Program-made: the position numbers and the translations under genes | Shown: in pieces, positions 33,226-42,633 of the stretch | How the letters are laid out: each line of letters begins with the position of its first letter | Position numbering within the stretch: position 1 is the stretch's first letter | Assembly: GCA_944412445.1 (NCBI GenBank) | Contig: CALYBJ010000009.1 | Coordinates: 1 to 64,000 of the forward strand | Source of the DNA: an uncultured Clostridia bacterium | Lineage (GTDB): Bacteria > Bacillota > Clostridia > Oscillospirales > Acutalibacteraceae | Length of the DNA stretch: 64,000 nt | Direction: 5' to 3' | The notes under the pieces: generated by a model | Databases searched by the model: none | Told to the model about the DNA's origin: nothing | Seen by the model: the letters and a program-made list of their open reading frames with translations, nothing else

Positions 33226-35218
33226 CGCGTTATACCCTAAGCTTGCGGCGTCGAATATCGCCAAGCACAGAAAAATTTATCTCCCTTACATTATAAGCTC
33301 CGCCGTAGTCTGCGCCATGCTTTATATTATGTGGGCAATACACTTTGATGAAAATATCTGCAAGCTCAGAGGAGCTTCCTATCTTACGGAGCTTATTAAC
33401 ATGGGAATAATCGTAATTGTGATTTTTTCTCTGATTTTTCTTATTTACACAAACAGCTTCCTTATGAAACAGCGCACAAAGGAGCTGGGACTTTACAATA
33501 TTTTAGGCATGGAAAAACGCCATATCTGCAAAATAATCACCTTTGAAACGCTGTATTCCTGCGTTTTCGGCATTTTGGCAGGAATCGTCTCGGGAATTGT
33601 CTTTCACAAGCTTGTAACACTTATCCTGTTTAAAATAATGAAAATGGACATACAGCTGGGCTTTTTCGTTTCCTTTAAAAGCATTTTAAGCTCCGCCGCT
33701 GTTTTGGCTTTGATTTTCGGAATAAACCTCATTTTCAATATTATCAAAGTATATAAAGCAAACCCCCTTGACCTTATGAACAGCGCCAGAACAGGCGAAA
33801 AAGAACCGAAAGCTAAAATCATTTCCACAGCTCTGGGCGTTCTTTTCCTTGGCGCCGGATACATTATCGCCGTTACGGTAAACGACCCCCTTGACGCTCT
33901 TACCCTGTTTTTTATCGCCGTGCTCTGCGTAATTGCCGGAACCTACTGCCTTTTTATTTCGGGAAGCATATCGCTTTTAAAGCTTCTTAAAAAGAACAAA
34001 AGCTATTATTACAACAAAAAGCATTTTACATCCGTTTCCGGGCTTCTTTACAGAATGAAACAGAACGCCGTGGGACTTGCCAACATCTGCATACTGTCAA
34101 CCATGGTGCTTGTTATGGTTTCCGCAACGGTTTCACTTTACGCCGGAGCCGAGGACGCTTTAAAACAGCGGTACCCCTCGGATATTTCAATTGAATATAA
34201 CGGCTATGAAAATCAGGAGGAAATATCAAAAAAAATAACAAACGCGGTTTTTGAGACTTCGGAGGAAAACGGATTTGAAATACTCGACTTCTCGGATTTA
34301 AAATACCTTTCCTTTGCCGCCGTTTTAAAGAACGGAGACACCTTTGAAACGGACAACACATCTTACAGCAGCACATTTTCCGTTCAGACGCTCTGCATTG
34401 TTACCGCAGATGAATACAAAAGCCTTTCGGGAGAAAACGCGGTTTTAAAGGATAATCAGGTTATTGTCCACAGCAACGGCGCCCAGCTGGGCGACAGCTT
34501 TAACCTTTTCGGGAAGAGATACGATATAGTAAGAAAAGCTGATGAATTTAAAGATATAAGCAATTACAGCACGGTGCTTGCGGACATTCATTATATAGTT
34601 GTCGCCGACGAAAGCGTTTTAAACGATATAGACGAAAGCCAGCTTGAAGCCTATGAAGGCAACGCCAGTGAAATCAATCATCAGATAACCTTTAATTTAA
34701 ACGGCACAAACGAAGAAAAAATACAGCTGAGCGAAACAATTACTTCGTCAGTTGAAAAAGCCCTTGAGGGTGAGTCCGCCCACTGCATAATCGAGTCAAG
34801 ATCAGTCAACAGAAACGACTTTTACGAATTATACGGCAGCTTATTGTTTCTGGGAATCGTTTTAGGCTCCCTTTTCCTTATGGTAACGGTTATCATAATT
34901 TACTATAAACAGATTTCCGAGGGCTACGGCGACAGAGAGAGATATGTAATAATGCAGAAGGTGGGAATGAGCGACAGTGAAGTAAAAAGCTCCGTTCGCT
35001 CTCAGGTGCTGACGGTTTTCTTCCTGCCCCTGGTAACCGCCTGCGTTCATCTTTCCTTTGCGTTTCCCATAATCTCAAAGCTCCTTATGCTCCTTCAGCT
35101 TAACAATACAAAAATTTTCGCATTGGGGCTTGCCGCCACTGCGGTTATTTTCGCCGTCATTTACACTCTTGTTTATTCGGTAACCGCAAGAACCTATTAC
35201 AAAATAGTACGAAAGTAA
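33218..35218 (+). CDS. BceB-like ABC transporter permease
   Basis: 666 residues, ten predicted spans in BceB order: span 1 (about 18-40), spans 2-4 with FtsX-like domain and NSFLMKQRTKELGLYNILGM signature (about 84-103), spans 5-8, then a large extracellular domain (about 310-530) that should sense the peptide, and the last FtsX-type set (ERYVIMQKVGMSDSEVKSSV). ATG at 33218 overlaps the ATPase stop (ATGAATAA). The substrate cannot be named from sequence; bacitracin, nisin-like lantibiotics or host peptides are typical. Confidence 0.93.
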   Translation: MNNALYPKLAASNIAKHRKIYLPYIISSAVVCAMLYIMWAIHFDENICKLRGASYLTELINMGIIVIVIFSLIFLIYTNSFLMKQRTKELGLYNILGMEKRHICKIITFETLYSCVFGILAGIVSGIVFHKLVTLILFKIMKMDIQLGFFVSFKSILSSAAVLALIFGINLIFNIIKVYKANPLDLMNSARTGEKEPKAKIISTALGVLFLGAGYIIAVTVNDPLDALTLFFIAVLCVIAGTYCLFISGSISLLKLLKKNKSYYYNKKHFTSVSGLLYRMKQNAVGLANICILSTMVLVMVSATVSLYAGAEDALKQRYPSDISIEYNGYENQEEISKKITNAVFETSEENGFEILDFSDLKYLSFAAVLKNGDTFETDNTSYSSTFSVQTLCIVTADEYKSLSGENAVLKDNQVIVHSNGAQLGDSFNLFGKRYDIVRKADEFKDISNYSTVLADIHYIVVADESVLNDIDESQLEAYEGNASEINHQITFNLNGTNEEKIQLSETITSSVEKALEGESAHCIIESRSVNRNDFYELYGSLLFLGIVLGSLFLMVTVIIIYYKQISEGYGDRERYVIMQKVGMSDSEVKSSVRSQVLTVFFLPLVTACVHLSFAFPIISKLLMLLQLNNTKIFALGLAATAVIFAVIYTLVYSVTARTYYKIVRK

Positions 35219-35240
35219 ATCACACATCTTTACACACATA

Positions 35241-35279
35241 AAAAAGATCCTGAAACTTAATGTCTCAGGACCTTTTTTA
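35241..35279. terminator. bidirectional terminator
   Basis: GATCCTGA/TCAGGACC stem with A run before and T run after, between the convergent permease and beta-propeller genes. Confidence 0.85.
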
Positions 35280-37448
35280 TTAAAATTCAACTTCCCCTAT
35301 TTTTGCCGAACCGTCTTTTGCAAAGACTGTTATGTACTTCTCGTTTATTACATAAACTGCGTTTTCGCCGACAATACATCTTCTGAAAACTTTTTTATAG
35401 TTTATGCTTTCATCTTCGTATTCAGCCGTCTTTTTAATTTCTCCGTTTTCGATTTTGTATATTATAAAGCTTCTTGAGTATGTATAGGCGGTAAAAGATG
35501 AAAAATATGAATCATTCAGATGGTAAAAAACATATTTTTCCGGCATGAAAAATCCGCCTTCGCCCTTATACACTCCGAGAACTTCCGCTTTTTCGGGGTT
35601 CCTGACGTCAATTACCGCAAAATCTCCCTCCTGAAAATCTGCGGCGAAAAGATAACCGTCCTCCGAAAGAGACAGGATTGTGACAAAAACATCCTTCAGC
35701 GATATATTTTTCAGCTTTACCTTCTGACTGTCTGAAGCGTCAAGGACATATACCTCGCCGGAAGATAACGCAAGATAAAACAAGCCGCCGGAAAAAACCG
35801 TTTCGGCAATTTTTTTGCCTCTTAATATGCCGTCGGCAAAGCTTACCGTGTTAAGGTTTTCGTCGAGAATAGTTATCATGCTCAATTTTATTCCTGTTTT
35901 TCCGTCAGTTGCGTTTGTAATCACCTTTAAATATCCGTCGCCGCTGTCAAAAAACAGTCTTTCCGTAACATTGCCGCAGATTACCGCGCCGCATCTGAAT
36001 TTAACTCCGTCGCCAGTAATGTCAAGCTTATAAATATACGTTCCCTGAGAATAGGAGCCGTTTATTCCTGTCAGATATAAGGAGGAATACTCTACGCTGT
36101 AATAAAGATACACTGCTTTTCCCGTAACAGCAATATTGCACCTGCTGCACAAAAACGCGTCTGTTTTTGGTTCTTCATTAAGGCTGTTAAGGTCAATTAC
36201 CGTTGAAACAATATAATGAAGCCCGTTGCCTCCCTTGTTTATCATGGTTATATTTTCAGCCTTAACGCTTGTATATTCTCCGCCGTTTACCGAGTAGGAA
36301 GGCCTTAAAACATCCTCTATCTCCTTGCAGGCGTCCTCAAAGCTCAGTCCCTTTGTATAGGAATAGTCAATTCTGTAATCGGAAATTATTATAAGCTCTC
36401 CCTCCGTTACACTGCTTGTCACTGCCTTACTGCTTTTCTGTCTGTATGTGTAAACAAGCTCCGGCGCCGCTTTATTGCTTACATCATATATAAGCATTTC
36501 CGAATCCCCGTAATCCGTGTCTTCATAGTAGGACAGAATAAGATAATTTTTATGCAGGTGTATGCCCGTCAGCTTTTCCTTTTTCTCCTCGTTCAGCTCT
36601 CTGCCTGCGCTGCTTACAACCTTTACATTATCAGGGTTCTTAGCCGAAATTATTTTTACCTTGCCGCCGGAGCACACAAATATATAGTCTCCGTCGGTTT
36701 TTATATAATCCGGATTATCCCGGGAATACAGGTCGCTTCCCCCTGTCTGAGGACTGCCTAAGGACGGGGCAAGGGCGTTTAAGTTTCCGTCGCCGTCTGT
36801 TATATCGTCTTCGTCGCCGGGTTCGAGTGTTTCAAAATAATCATAATATTCCCGAAAATCCTCAAGAATCAGCTCCTCAGCCTCATTACAGCCGCCTCCC
36901 GCCGTCAGCTGCTGCGTCGGCAGCTTTTGTGTATTTAAAATTACTCCTTCTTCACCGTTTCCGTTATTTGCTTCCGGCGGCTTCTGTGTCTGAGGCTGTT
37001 CGCTCTGCCCATGCTCGCTTCCTTCGTCCTGACTGTCCCCTGTCTGGGGCTTTTCCGCTTCTCCGCCGCCGGTGCCTTCCGTGGTTCCTGCGGCTCCCGC
37101 AGCCGTGGTTTCATCGCTTTTGCCCGGCTCATTACTGCCGCCGTTTTCCTGTTCATGAATATGCGCCGTGGTTCCCTGAGTTTCTCCCGATATAATGCCC
37201 GGCTCAATGTCAGCATTAAGACCTGCCGCCGCCCCGATTCCGATTATCAGAATAAGCACTGCCGCCGCATACATTATTTTCCTTCCCGTGTGTCTTATTT
37301 TTACCCTTTCCTCAGGGAGCTCTGCCGCTTCTTCCCCTTTTTCGGCAAGCAGCTTTTCAATATTACCCGCAGACAGCGTTTGAGGCAGATTTATTTCTTT
37401 TCCCGCAATTTCTTTTTCAAGACGCTTTTTCAAGTCTTTTTTATTCAT
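35280..37448 (-). CDS. membrane-anchored secreted beta-propeller protein
   Basis: 722 residues. Cytoplasmic N-terminus of about 50 residues ending in a basic stretch (ERVKIRHTGRK), one span (IMYAAAVLILIIGIGAAAG), a long Gly/Glu/Thr/Pro linker (about 75-200), then a beta-propeller domain (DPF-like PF09826 family): YSRDNPDYIKTDGDYIFVCS, GIHLHKNYLILSYY, IYKLDITGDGVKFRCGAVI. Function in this family is unknown. The short cytoplasmic N-terminus and its position 18 bases after an ECF sigma gene suggest it acts as that sigma's anti-sigma/sensor. Confidence 0.85.
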   Translation of the reverse strand: MNKKDLKKRLEKEIAGKEINLPQTLSAGNIEKLLAEKGEEAAELPEERVKIRHTGRKIMYAAAVLILIIGIGAAAGLNADIEPGIISGETQGTTAHIHEQENGGSNEPGKSDETTAAGAAGTTEGTGGGEAEKPQTGDSQDEGSEHGQSEQPQTQKPPEANNGNGEEGVILNTQKLPTQQLTAGGGCNEAEELILEDFREYYDYFETLEPGDEDDITDGDGNLNALAPSLGSPQTGGSDLYSRDNPDYIKTDGDYIFVCSGGKVKIISAKNPDNVKVVSSAGRELNEEKKEKLTGIHLHKNYLILSYYEDTDYGDSEMLIYDVSNKAAPELVYTYRQKSSKAVTSSVTEGELIIISDYRIDYSYTKGLSFEDACKEIEDVLRPSYSVNGGEYTSVKAENITMINKGGNGLHYIVSTVIDLNSLNEEPKTDAFLCSRCNIAVTGKAVYLYYSVEYSSLYLTGINGSYSQGTYIYKLDITGDGVKFRCGAVICGNVTERLFFDSGDGYLKVITNATDGKTGIKLSMITILDENLNTVSFADGILRGKKIAETVFSGGLFYLALSSGEVYVLDASDSQKVKLKNISLKDVFVTILSLSEDGYLFAADFQEGDFAVIDVRNPEKAEVLGVYKGEGGFFMPEKYVFYHLNDSYFSSFTAYTYSRSFIIYKIENGEIKKTAEYEDESINYKKVFRRCIVGENAVYVINEKYITVFAKDGSAKIGEVEF

Positions 37449-37466
37449 TTTATTGCCCCTCCCCTG

Positions 37467-37988
37467 TTACCGTAATATTTCCCGCAGTTTTTTAAGGGCT
37501 CGGGAAAGCTTCGACCGCACAGTGCCCGGATTCATCTCAAGCAGTCTGCCGATCTCTGAGCTTTTATAGCGTCCTATAATACTTAATAACACTATCTGTT
37601 TTTCTTCCGGATCAAGACTGTCAAGGGCTTCCTTCATCTCCGGCGACAGTCCCGTATCCTCCTGACATTTGCCCCCATAGGTGTCGCTTATCTCATGAAT
37701 GGGTATGCTCTCAAGCTTGTCTGCGGGATTTAAAAGCTTGGTTTTGCATACATTGGAAAGAATCTTGAACATCCATGATTTAAAGGAAGATGCTTTTTTT
37801 AGGGCGGCTATGTTCTTATAAGCAAGCAAAACAGCCTCCTGCACGCAATCCTCAGCATCTGCGCCGTTACCGGTATAAAACAGCGCAAACCTGTACAGAT
37901 CATATGCGTAGAAGCTGTAAACCTGTGCAAAAGCTTTTCCGTTTCCGCACCTTGCCTCCCTTACAAGCTCTTCCGGCTCAAGTGTCAT
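37467..37988 (-). CDS. ECF-type RNA polymerase sigma factor
   Basis: 173 residues. Region 2 (ALFYTGNGADAEDCVQEAVL, then LAYKNIAAL and FKSWMFKILSNVCKTKL) and region 4 (LDPEEKQIVLLSIIGRYKSS, then EIGRLLEMNPGTVRSKLSRA). ATG at 37988 chosen: GGGAG lies 12 bases upstream, while a longer reading to 38009 starts with a TTG just before that site. Cotranscribed with the beta-propeller gene and preceded by an ECF-type promoter. Confidence 0.92.
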   Translation of the reverse strand: MTLEPEELVREARCGNGKAFAQVYSFYAYDLYRFALFYTGNGADAEDCVQEAVLLAYKNIAALKKASSFKSWMFKILSNVCKTKLLNPADKLESIPIHEISDTYGGKCQEDTGLSPEMKEALDSLDPEEKQIVLLSIIGRYKSSEIGRLLEMNPGTVRSKLSRALKKLREILR

Positions 37989-38016
37989 AAAGTATCCCGC
38001 TCCCTTCAATTATAAG

Positions 38017-38042
38017 AGAGTAAAAAAGAGGAAAGTGTTGCA
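38017..38042 (-). promoter_or_regulatory. ECF-type promoter of the sigma/beta-propeller operon
   Basis: Minus strand TGCAAC, 16 bases, CTCT(TAT). The -35 and spacer match SigM-type ECF promoters (TGCAAC-N16-CGTC). Suggests autoregulation. Confidence 0.55.
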
Positions 38043-38117
38043 AAAAAATATAATTTAAAGAAAAAACTTGTATTTGCCTTCAATTTTGTTTTAAGACAAA
38101 AAGATATAATTTATATG

Positions 38118-38828
38118 TTATTTTAAAAGCATTATTGACGATGCAATAACAAACTGGGCGATATAATATGTAACATGATTGACGACTATATCCACGGGAC
38201 GGTCCTTGCCCTGACCGAAGTATGTGCCGGAAAGGATAACATCCGATACAACAAAAAATACTCCGCCGATAAACATGAAATTAAGTGTCATGTTTTCAAA
38301 GCCGTACATAAGGGCAAGACTGCCTGACATAAAAGTCATAAGGGCAAGTATTCCGGCGTAGCATACTGATATTTTTTTGAATTTGCCGTAGCTGAGCTTC
38401 ATTGGCTTTTCCGTGGCGGCAATGCCCAGAGCCGCTAAAACAGCGATAATTACAGGGGCGATAAGATACAGTGGCTTTGTAAAGTCTGCGAAATTAATAA
38501 GCAGCGCCCCAAGATAAACAATATGCCCGGCGAAAAATGAGCCGAAGCCCAGAAAAGTGTAAATATCGTTGTCGGCAGGATAAATCCATTTAAGGTCAAG
38601 CCAGATATCTCCCAAAAGTCCGAAAAGAAGCCCTACAATCAAAAACAGACCGAAGCTTAAATTTTCGCTATCGGCTGCGTTATAAACTGCGGCTGAGGCG
38701 CAGGAAACAAAAAATACGCTTGTCAGGGCTTTAAGGAAAAGGGCTTTGATTCTTTTTTCCGTAAGTCTTTTTATAAGAAAAAGCACAAGAAAAACGATAC
38801 CTATTGCCAGTAAAACAAAAAATAACAT
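38118..38828 (-). CDS. YhhN/lysoplasmalogenase-family membrane protein
   Basis: 236 residues, seven to eight spans. The family signature is seen in LLGDIWLDLKWIYPADNDIY and FGSFFAGHIVYLGALL (acidic Asp, then Phe-x-x-Gly-His), the residues thought to form the active site of lysoplasmalogenases, which cleave vinyl-ether lysophospholipids. Plasmalogens are common in anaerobic clostridia, so the role is plausible. Own promoter, divergent from the lipoprotein gene. Confidence 0.85.
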   Translation of the reverse strand: MLFFVLLAIGIVFLVLFLIKRLTEKRIKALFLKALTSVFFVSCASAAVYNAADSENLSFGLFLIVGLLFGLLGDIWLDLKWIYPADNDIYTFLGFGSFFAGHIVYLGALLINFADFTKPLYLIAPVIIAVLAALGIAATEKPMKLSYGKFKKISVCYAGILALMTFMSGSLALMYGFENMTLNFMFIGGVFFVVSDVILSGTYFGQGKDRPVDIVVNHVTYYIAQFVIASSIMLLK

Positions 38829-38860
38829 AAAATTTTCCTACCTTCTTGTAATTTTATGCT

Positions 38861-38889
38861 ATTATAACAAATTTTGTTTCTCTTTTCAA
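38861..38889 (-). promoter_or_regulatory. SigA-type promoter of the YhhN-family gene
   Basis: Minus strand TTGAAA, 17 bases, TATAAT. Confidence 0.75.
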
Positions 38890-38927
38890 TATAAATAATG
38901 TAAATATTATAATAATTTCCTTATACC

Positions 38928-38956
38928 TTGACAAAAACCTGATTTTTTATAATAAT
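38928..38956 (+). promoter_or_regulatory. SigA-type promoter of the lipoprotein gene
   Basis: TTGACA, 17 bases, AATAAT, very close (about 20 bases) to the start codon. Confidence 0.65.
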
Positions 38957-38975
38957 ATAAAAGGAGGAATTCGGT

Positions 38976-39692
38976 ATGAAAAAAATTTTAGTCTGGGCGT
39001 TAATGTTAATAATCATAATGCTTACGGTATCGTCATGCACAAAAGATAAACCCGGCGGCGTTGATTTCGGCGAATACGAGCTTACCTCGGAAGTTCAGCA
39101 GACTCTTTCATACGATCCTTCAAAGGTTCTCGATATTGACACCTCATGGCAGAAGGCATACGCCCTTTCCTACAGCTACTACGACAAGAAAACCGGAGAA
39201 TCAATTATAACCGAGGGCAAATGCGGCAATTATTATCAGTCCCTGGACGGCGCTACAAACATTATTAACTATCTTACACAGGAAGACGGTTACATGATGG
39301 AATATGTGCTGAATCAGAACACGAAAACAGGCACGGCGGCAGTTAAAACGGAGGCGTCCATTGACACTCTTTATTCCGGCTTTTCACAGCTTTCCACCTG
39401 CGACCCGTACTTCCCTGTTTACACTAATGTAACAAAGGTGGGCGACGATTTTGTAGGGAACAGGTCGGCGGGAAGATACAGGCAGCAGCAGACGGAAAAC
39501 GGAGTCGTTACAAAAATCGCCTACGTATGGATTGACGATCAATATGGTTTTGCTTCAAAATGCGAGCTTTACGACGCTCAAACTCAGGAGCTTCAAATGA
39601 GATGGGAGCTTTTAAGCTTTACTCAGAATGTAAATGAGGACGGCGTTAAAATAAATATTGACGCATATACTCTTACAACAGACAGTGAATAA
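38976..39692 (+). CDS. lipoprotein, unknown function
   Basis: 238 residues. Lipoprotein signal: MKKILVWALMLIIIMLTVSS then Cys21 in the lipobox VSSC. The mature part has no recognised domain; alternating strands (SYSYYDKKTGESIITEGKCG, AYVWIDDQYGFASKCELYD) give it a look similar to LolA/outer-surface beta-barrel-type lipid or ligand carriers, which is only an impression. AAGGAGG precedes the ATG by 9 bases. Monocistronic, ending at a hairpin. Confidence 0.75.
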   Translation: MKKILVWALMLIIIMLTVSSCTKDKPGGVDFGEYELTSEVQQTLSYDPSKVLDIDTSWQKAYALSYSYYDKKTGESIITEGKCGNYYQSLDGATNIINYLTQEDGYMMEYVLNQNTKTGTAAVKTEASIDTLYSGFSQLSTCDPYFPVYTNVTKVGDDFVGNRSAGRYRQQQTENGVVTKIAYVWIDDQYGFASKCELYDAQTQELQMRWELLSFTQNVNEDGVKINIDAYTLTTDSE

Positions 39693-39711
39693 AAATTAAA
39701 CATATAAAAAC

Positions 39712-39745
39712 AATCCCCGTTCTTACCGAACAGGGATTATTTATT
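39712..39745. terminator. bidirectional terminator
   Basis: AATCCC-c-GTTC/GAAC-a-GGGATT stem followed by ATTTATTT, between the lipoprotein gene and pnp (convergent). Confidence 0.8.
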
Positions 39746-39760
39746 TACATATTCGATTTA

Positions 39761-41950
39761 TCAGTCGTGATGATTTCTTCTGCCGCCCTTGTTAAAGCCT
39801 TTGCCGCCTTTTCTGCTTCTGCTGTCCTGGGCAGGCTCGTTTTCGGGAACAAGTCCCTCAACTTCAATAAGTGCGTCACGGCGTGAAAGGTTAAGTCTGC
39901 CCTGATCGTCAACGGGAAGAACCTTAACTATGATTTCGTCCCCTACGTTTACTACGTCCTCAACCTTTTCCGTTCTCTTAACATCAAGCTGGCTTATGTG
40001 AACAAGTCCCTCTTTTCCGGGAGCTATCTCAACAAACGCGCCGAAGGACATAAGCCTTGTTACAACGCCCTTATAAATTGCTCCTACCTCGGGATCCTTG
40101 GCGATTGTTTCGATAATATCCAAAGCTCTCTGAGCGTCTTCGATATCCTGTGCGGTAATAAAGATTGAGCCGTCCTCTTCAACATCAACCTTACAGTTGC
40201 ACTCTGCGCAGATCTTCTGGATAACCTTGCCCTGCTTGCCTATTACATCGCCGATCTTATCAACATCAATCTTAGTAGTAAGAAGCTTGGGAGCATACTT
40301 TGAAAGCTCTTTTCTGGGTTCGGGTATAACGGGAAGAATTATCTCGTCTATAATGTAATTTCTTGCTTTATGTGTCTTTTCAAGGGCTTCCTTGATAATT
40401 GCGGGAGTAAGTCCGTGGATTTTAAGGTCCATCTGAATAGCGGTAATGCCCTTTTTCGTACCTGCAACCTTAAAGTCCATATCTCCGAAGAAATCCTCAA
40501 GTCCCTGAATATCAACCATTGTCATAAAACGGTCGCCCTCGGTTACAAGTCCGCAGGAAATACCCGCAACAGGGTCCTTAATGGGAACGCCTGCCGCCAT
40601 AAGGGCAAGAGTTGAGCCGCATACTGAAGCCTGAGATGTTGAACCGTTTGAGGAAAGAACCTCTGATACAAGTCTTATTGTATAGGGGAATTCCTCAACT
40701 GAGGGAATTACGGGAACAAGAGCTCTCTCCGCCAGCGCTCCGTGGCCGATTTCTCTTCTTCCGGGACCTCTTGAGGGCTTTGTTTCGCCTACCGAATATG
40801 AGGGGAAGTTGTAGTGATGAATGTATCTCTTTGACTCCTCCTCGTCAATGCCGTCAAGAAGCTGAGCGTCTCTTGCAGTGCCGAGAGTAGCAACGGTCAG
40901 AACCTGAGTCTGACCTCTTGTAAACATACCTGAGCCATGTACTCTGCTTAACAAATCCACCTGTGCGTTAAGAGGTCTCATTTCGTTTATATCTCTGCCG
41001 TCAACACGCTTGTTTTCATCAAGAAGCCAGCGGCGTACGATAAATTTCTGAAGTTTATAAAGACAGTCGTCGATTTTCTCAGCTTCTTCAGGATATTTTT
41101 CATCAAATTCTGCATGAACTCTCTCATAAACGGGAAGAAGTCTTTCGTCGCGGATTCTCTTGTCGTCAGTGTCAAGAGCTGCCTTAACATCATCAATAGC
41201 GAAAGCCTTTACAGCCTCGAAAAGCTCCTCTGAGGGGTCATTTGAGGGGAAATCTACCTTGGGCTTGCCTATTTCAGCCTGAATACCCTTAATAAACTCA
41301 ACAATCTGCTGGTTTACGCTGTGAGCGTACATGATTCCGTCGTACATTACATCGTCGGGAATTTCGTTTGCTCCTGCTTCAATCATGGCAACAAGGTCTG
41401 CCGTTGAAGCAACGGTTACTGCCATCTGAGATTTCTCTCTCTGCTCCGCAGTGGGATTGATTACATATTCTCCGTCAACATAACCAAGAGACACTCCGGA
41501 AATGGGGCCGTCCCAGGGAATCTGTGAAATGGAAAGAGCTACGGAAACGCCTATCATTGCGGTAATTTCCGGTGAGCAGTCGGGGTCAACAGACATTACT
41601 GTCGCTACAATGCCTACATCGTTTCTCATATCCTTGGGGAAAAGAGGACGGATAGGTCTGTCAATTACACGGGAAGCAAGAGTTGCTTTTTCGCTTGCCT
41701 TTCCCTCTCTTCTCTGATAAGATCCGGGGATTTTTCCTACGGAATAAAGCTTTTCCTCAAAATCTACCGACATGGGGAAAAAATCTACTCCCTCACGGGG
41801 CTTGTCCGCCATTGTAGCGGTACACAGCACCTCTGTTTCTCCGTAGCGGATAAGACATGAGCCTGCCGCAAGCTGAGCCATTTTGCCGGTTTCAACCCTT
41901 AAAGGTCTGCCTGCAAGCTCTGTTTCAAAAACTCTGAAATCTTCAAACAT
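39761..41950 (-). CDS. pnp: polyribonucleotide nucleotidyltransferase (PNPase)
   Basis: 3'-5' phosphorolytic exoribonuclease of mRNA decay. 729 residues, full length: two RNase PH domains (GEVLCTATMADKPREGVDFF near residue 37; second core with GRREIGHGALAERAL and the catalytic Asp pair in FFGDMDFKVAGT), KH domain (IDVDKIGDVIGKQGKVIQKI, about 560-579) and S1 domain (GAIYKGVVTRLMSFGAFVEI, about 628-647), ending in a basic Gly-rich tail (RSRKGGKGFNKGGRRNHHD). Lies downstream of rpsO, the standard rpsO-pnp order. Confidence 0.98.
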   Translation of the reverse strand: MFEDFRVFETELAGRPLRVETGKMAQLAAGSCLIRYGETEVLCTATMADKPREGVDFFPMSVDFEEKLYSVGKIPGSYQRREGKASEKATLASRVIDRPIRPLFPKDMRNDVGIVATVMSVDPDCSPEITAMIGVSVALSISQIPWDGPISGVSLGYVDGEYVINPTAEQREKSQMAVTVASTADLVAMIEAGANEIPDDVMYDGIMYAHSVNQQIVEFIKGIQAEIGKPKVDFPSNDPSEELFEAVKAFAIDDVKAALDTDDKRIRDERLLPVYERVHAEFDEKYPEEAEKIDDCLYKLQKFIVRRWLLDENKRVDGRDINEMRPLNAQVDLLSRVHGSGMFTRGQTQVLTVATLGTARDAQLLDGIDEEESKRYIHHYNFPSYSVGETKPSRGPGRREIGHGALAERALVPVIPSVEEFPYTIRLVSEVLSSNGSTSQASVCGSTLALMAAGVPIKDPVAGISCGLVTEGDRFMTMVDIQGLEDFFGDMDFKVAGTKKGITAIQMDLKIHGLTPAIIKEALEKTHKARNYIIDEIILPVIPEPRKELSKYAPKLLTTKIDVDKIGDVIGKQGKVIQKICAECNCKVDVEEDGSIFITAQDIEDAQRALDIIETIAKDPEVGAIYKGVVTRLMSFGAFVEIAPGKEGLVHISQLDVKRTEKVEDVVNVGDEIIVKVLPVDDQGRLNLSRRDALIEVEGLVPENEPAQDSRSRKGGKGFNKGGRRNHHD

Positions 41951-42108
41951 TTTTAATCTCCTTTTCTTTTTCCGAACAATATCTCCTCAAGCCGTTAATG
42001 CACAATTCATCAACCATGAAGCCTTTTCCGTCTCATACTCAATGAATTGTACATTATACATTAAGCCGGAAGTTTATCTTCGGATTTTTTTGTTTTAGCT
42101 TTTTGAAA

Positions 42109-42140
42109 GGGCAGCAAACTGCTGCTGCCGCCTGCTGCCC
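42109..42140 (-). terminator. hairpin after rpsO
   Basis: Perfect GGGCAGCA/TGCTGCCC arms with an internal CAG/CTG-rich segment, 17 bases past the rpsO stop, followed by TTTCAAAAA on the minus strand. Probably a partial terminator or an mRNA-processing hairpin, since pnp lies downstream. Confidence 0.5.
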
Positions 42141-42157
42141 CACCGATTACTGTATTA

Positions 42158-42421
42158 TTATTTACGGATACCTACTCTTGCAACGATTGAACGGTATCTC
42201 TCAATGTCAACCTTCTGAAGATATGCAAGAAGGTTTCTTCTGTGACCGACCATTTTAAGAAGTCCGCGGCGTGAATGATGATCCTTTTTGTGTGTTTTAA
42301 GATGCTCTGTAAGGTCGTTGATTCTCTTTGTGAGAACTGCGATCTGTACCTCGGGTGAACCTGTGTCGCCCTCGTGAGTAGCATACTCCTTGATAATTTC
42401 TGTCTTTTCTGCCTGTGTCAT
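42158..42421 (-). CDS. rpsO: 30S ribosomal protein S15
   Basis: 87 residues. Family motifs: [20 protein letters not shown] (about 15-34), [20 protein letters not shown] (about 36-55) and the RRNLLAYL block. ATG at 42421 chosen because GAGGTG lies 6 bases before it; the GTG inside that site would add three residues. Binds the 16S central domain. Confidence 0.98.
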   Translation of the reverse strand: MTQAEKTEIIKEYATHEGDTGSPEVQIAVLTKRINDLTEHLKTHKKDHHSRRGLLKMVGHRRNLLAYLQKVDIERYRSIVARVGIRK

Positions 42422-42522
42422 TTTTTTCACCTCATTAAATCTTTCTCCGAATCTCAGAACAAGGCAGGTGATGACCGCTGTTTACGGTTTACTCCATGAT
42501 CCGTGATTTCGGTAGCTGTGAT

Positions 42523-42551
42523 ATTATATCACATATATATCCGTTTGTCAA
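42523..42551 (-). promoter_or_regulatory. consensus SigA promoter of rpsO-pnp
   Basis: Minus strand TTGACA, 17 bases, TATAAT: a full consensus match. The leader of about 95 bases before rpsO could hold an S15 autoregulatory fold; none was identified with certainty. Confidence 0.9.
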
Positions 42552-42593
42552 AGGTTTTCCTTATATTTTTTCCGTTATTTTTATGTTTATCAG

Positions 42594-42624
42594 CAAAAAA
42601 AGCAGACATATCCCCTATGCCTGC
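42594..42624 (-). terminator. Rho-independent terminator of the yabP-yabQ-divIC-S1 operon
   Basis: GCAGGCATA/TATGTCTGC stem (one G-U) with a 5-base loop and a run of seven T on the minus strand. Confidence 0.85.
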
Positions 42625-42633
42625 CGTTTTTAT

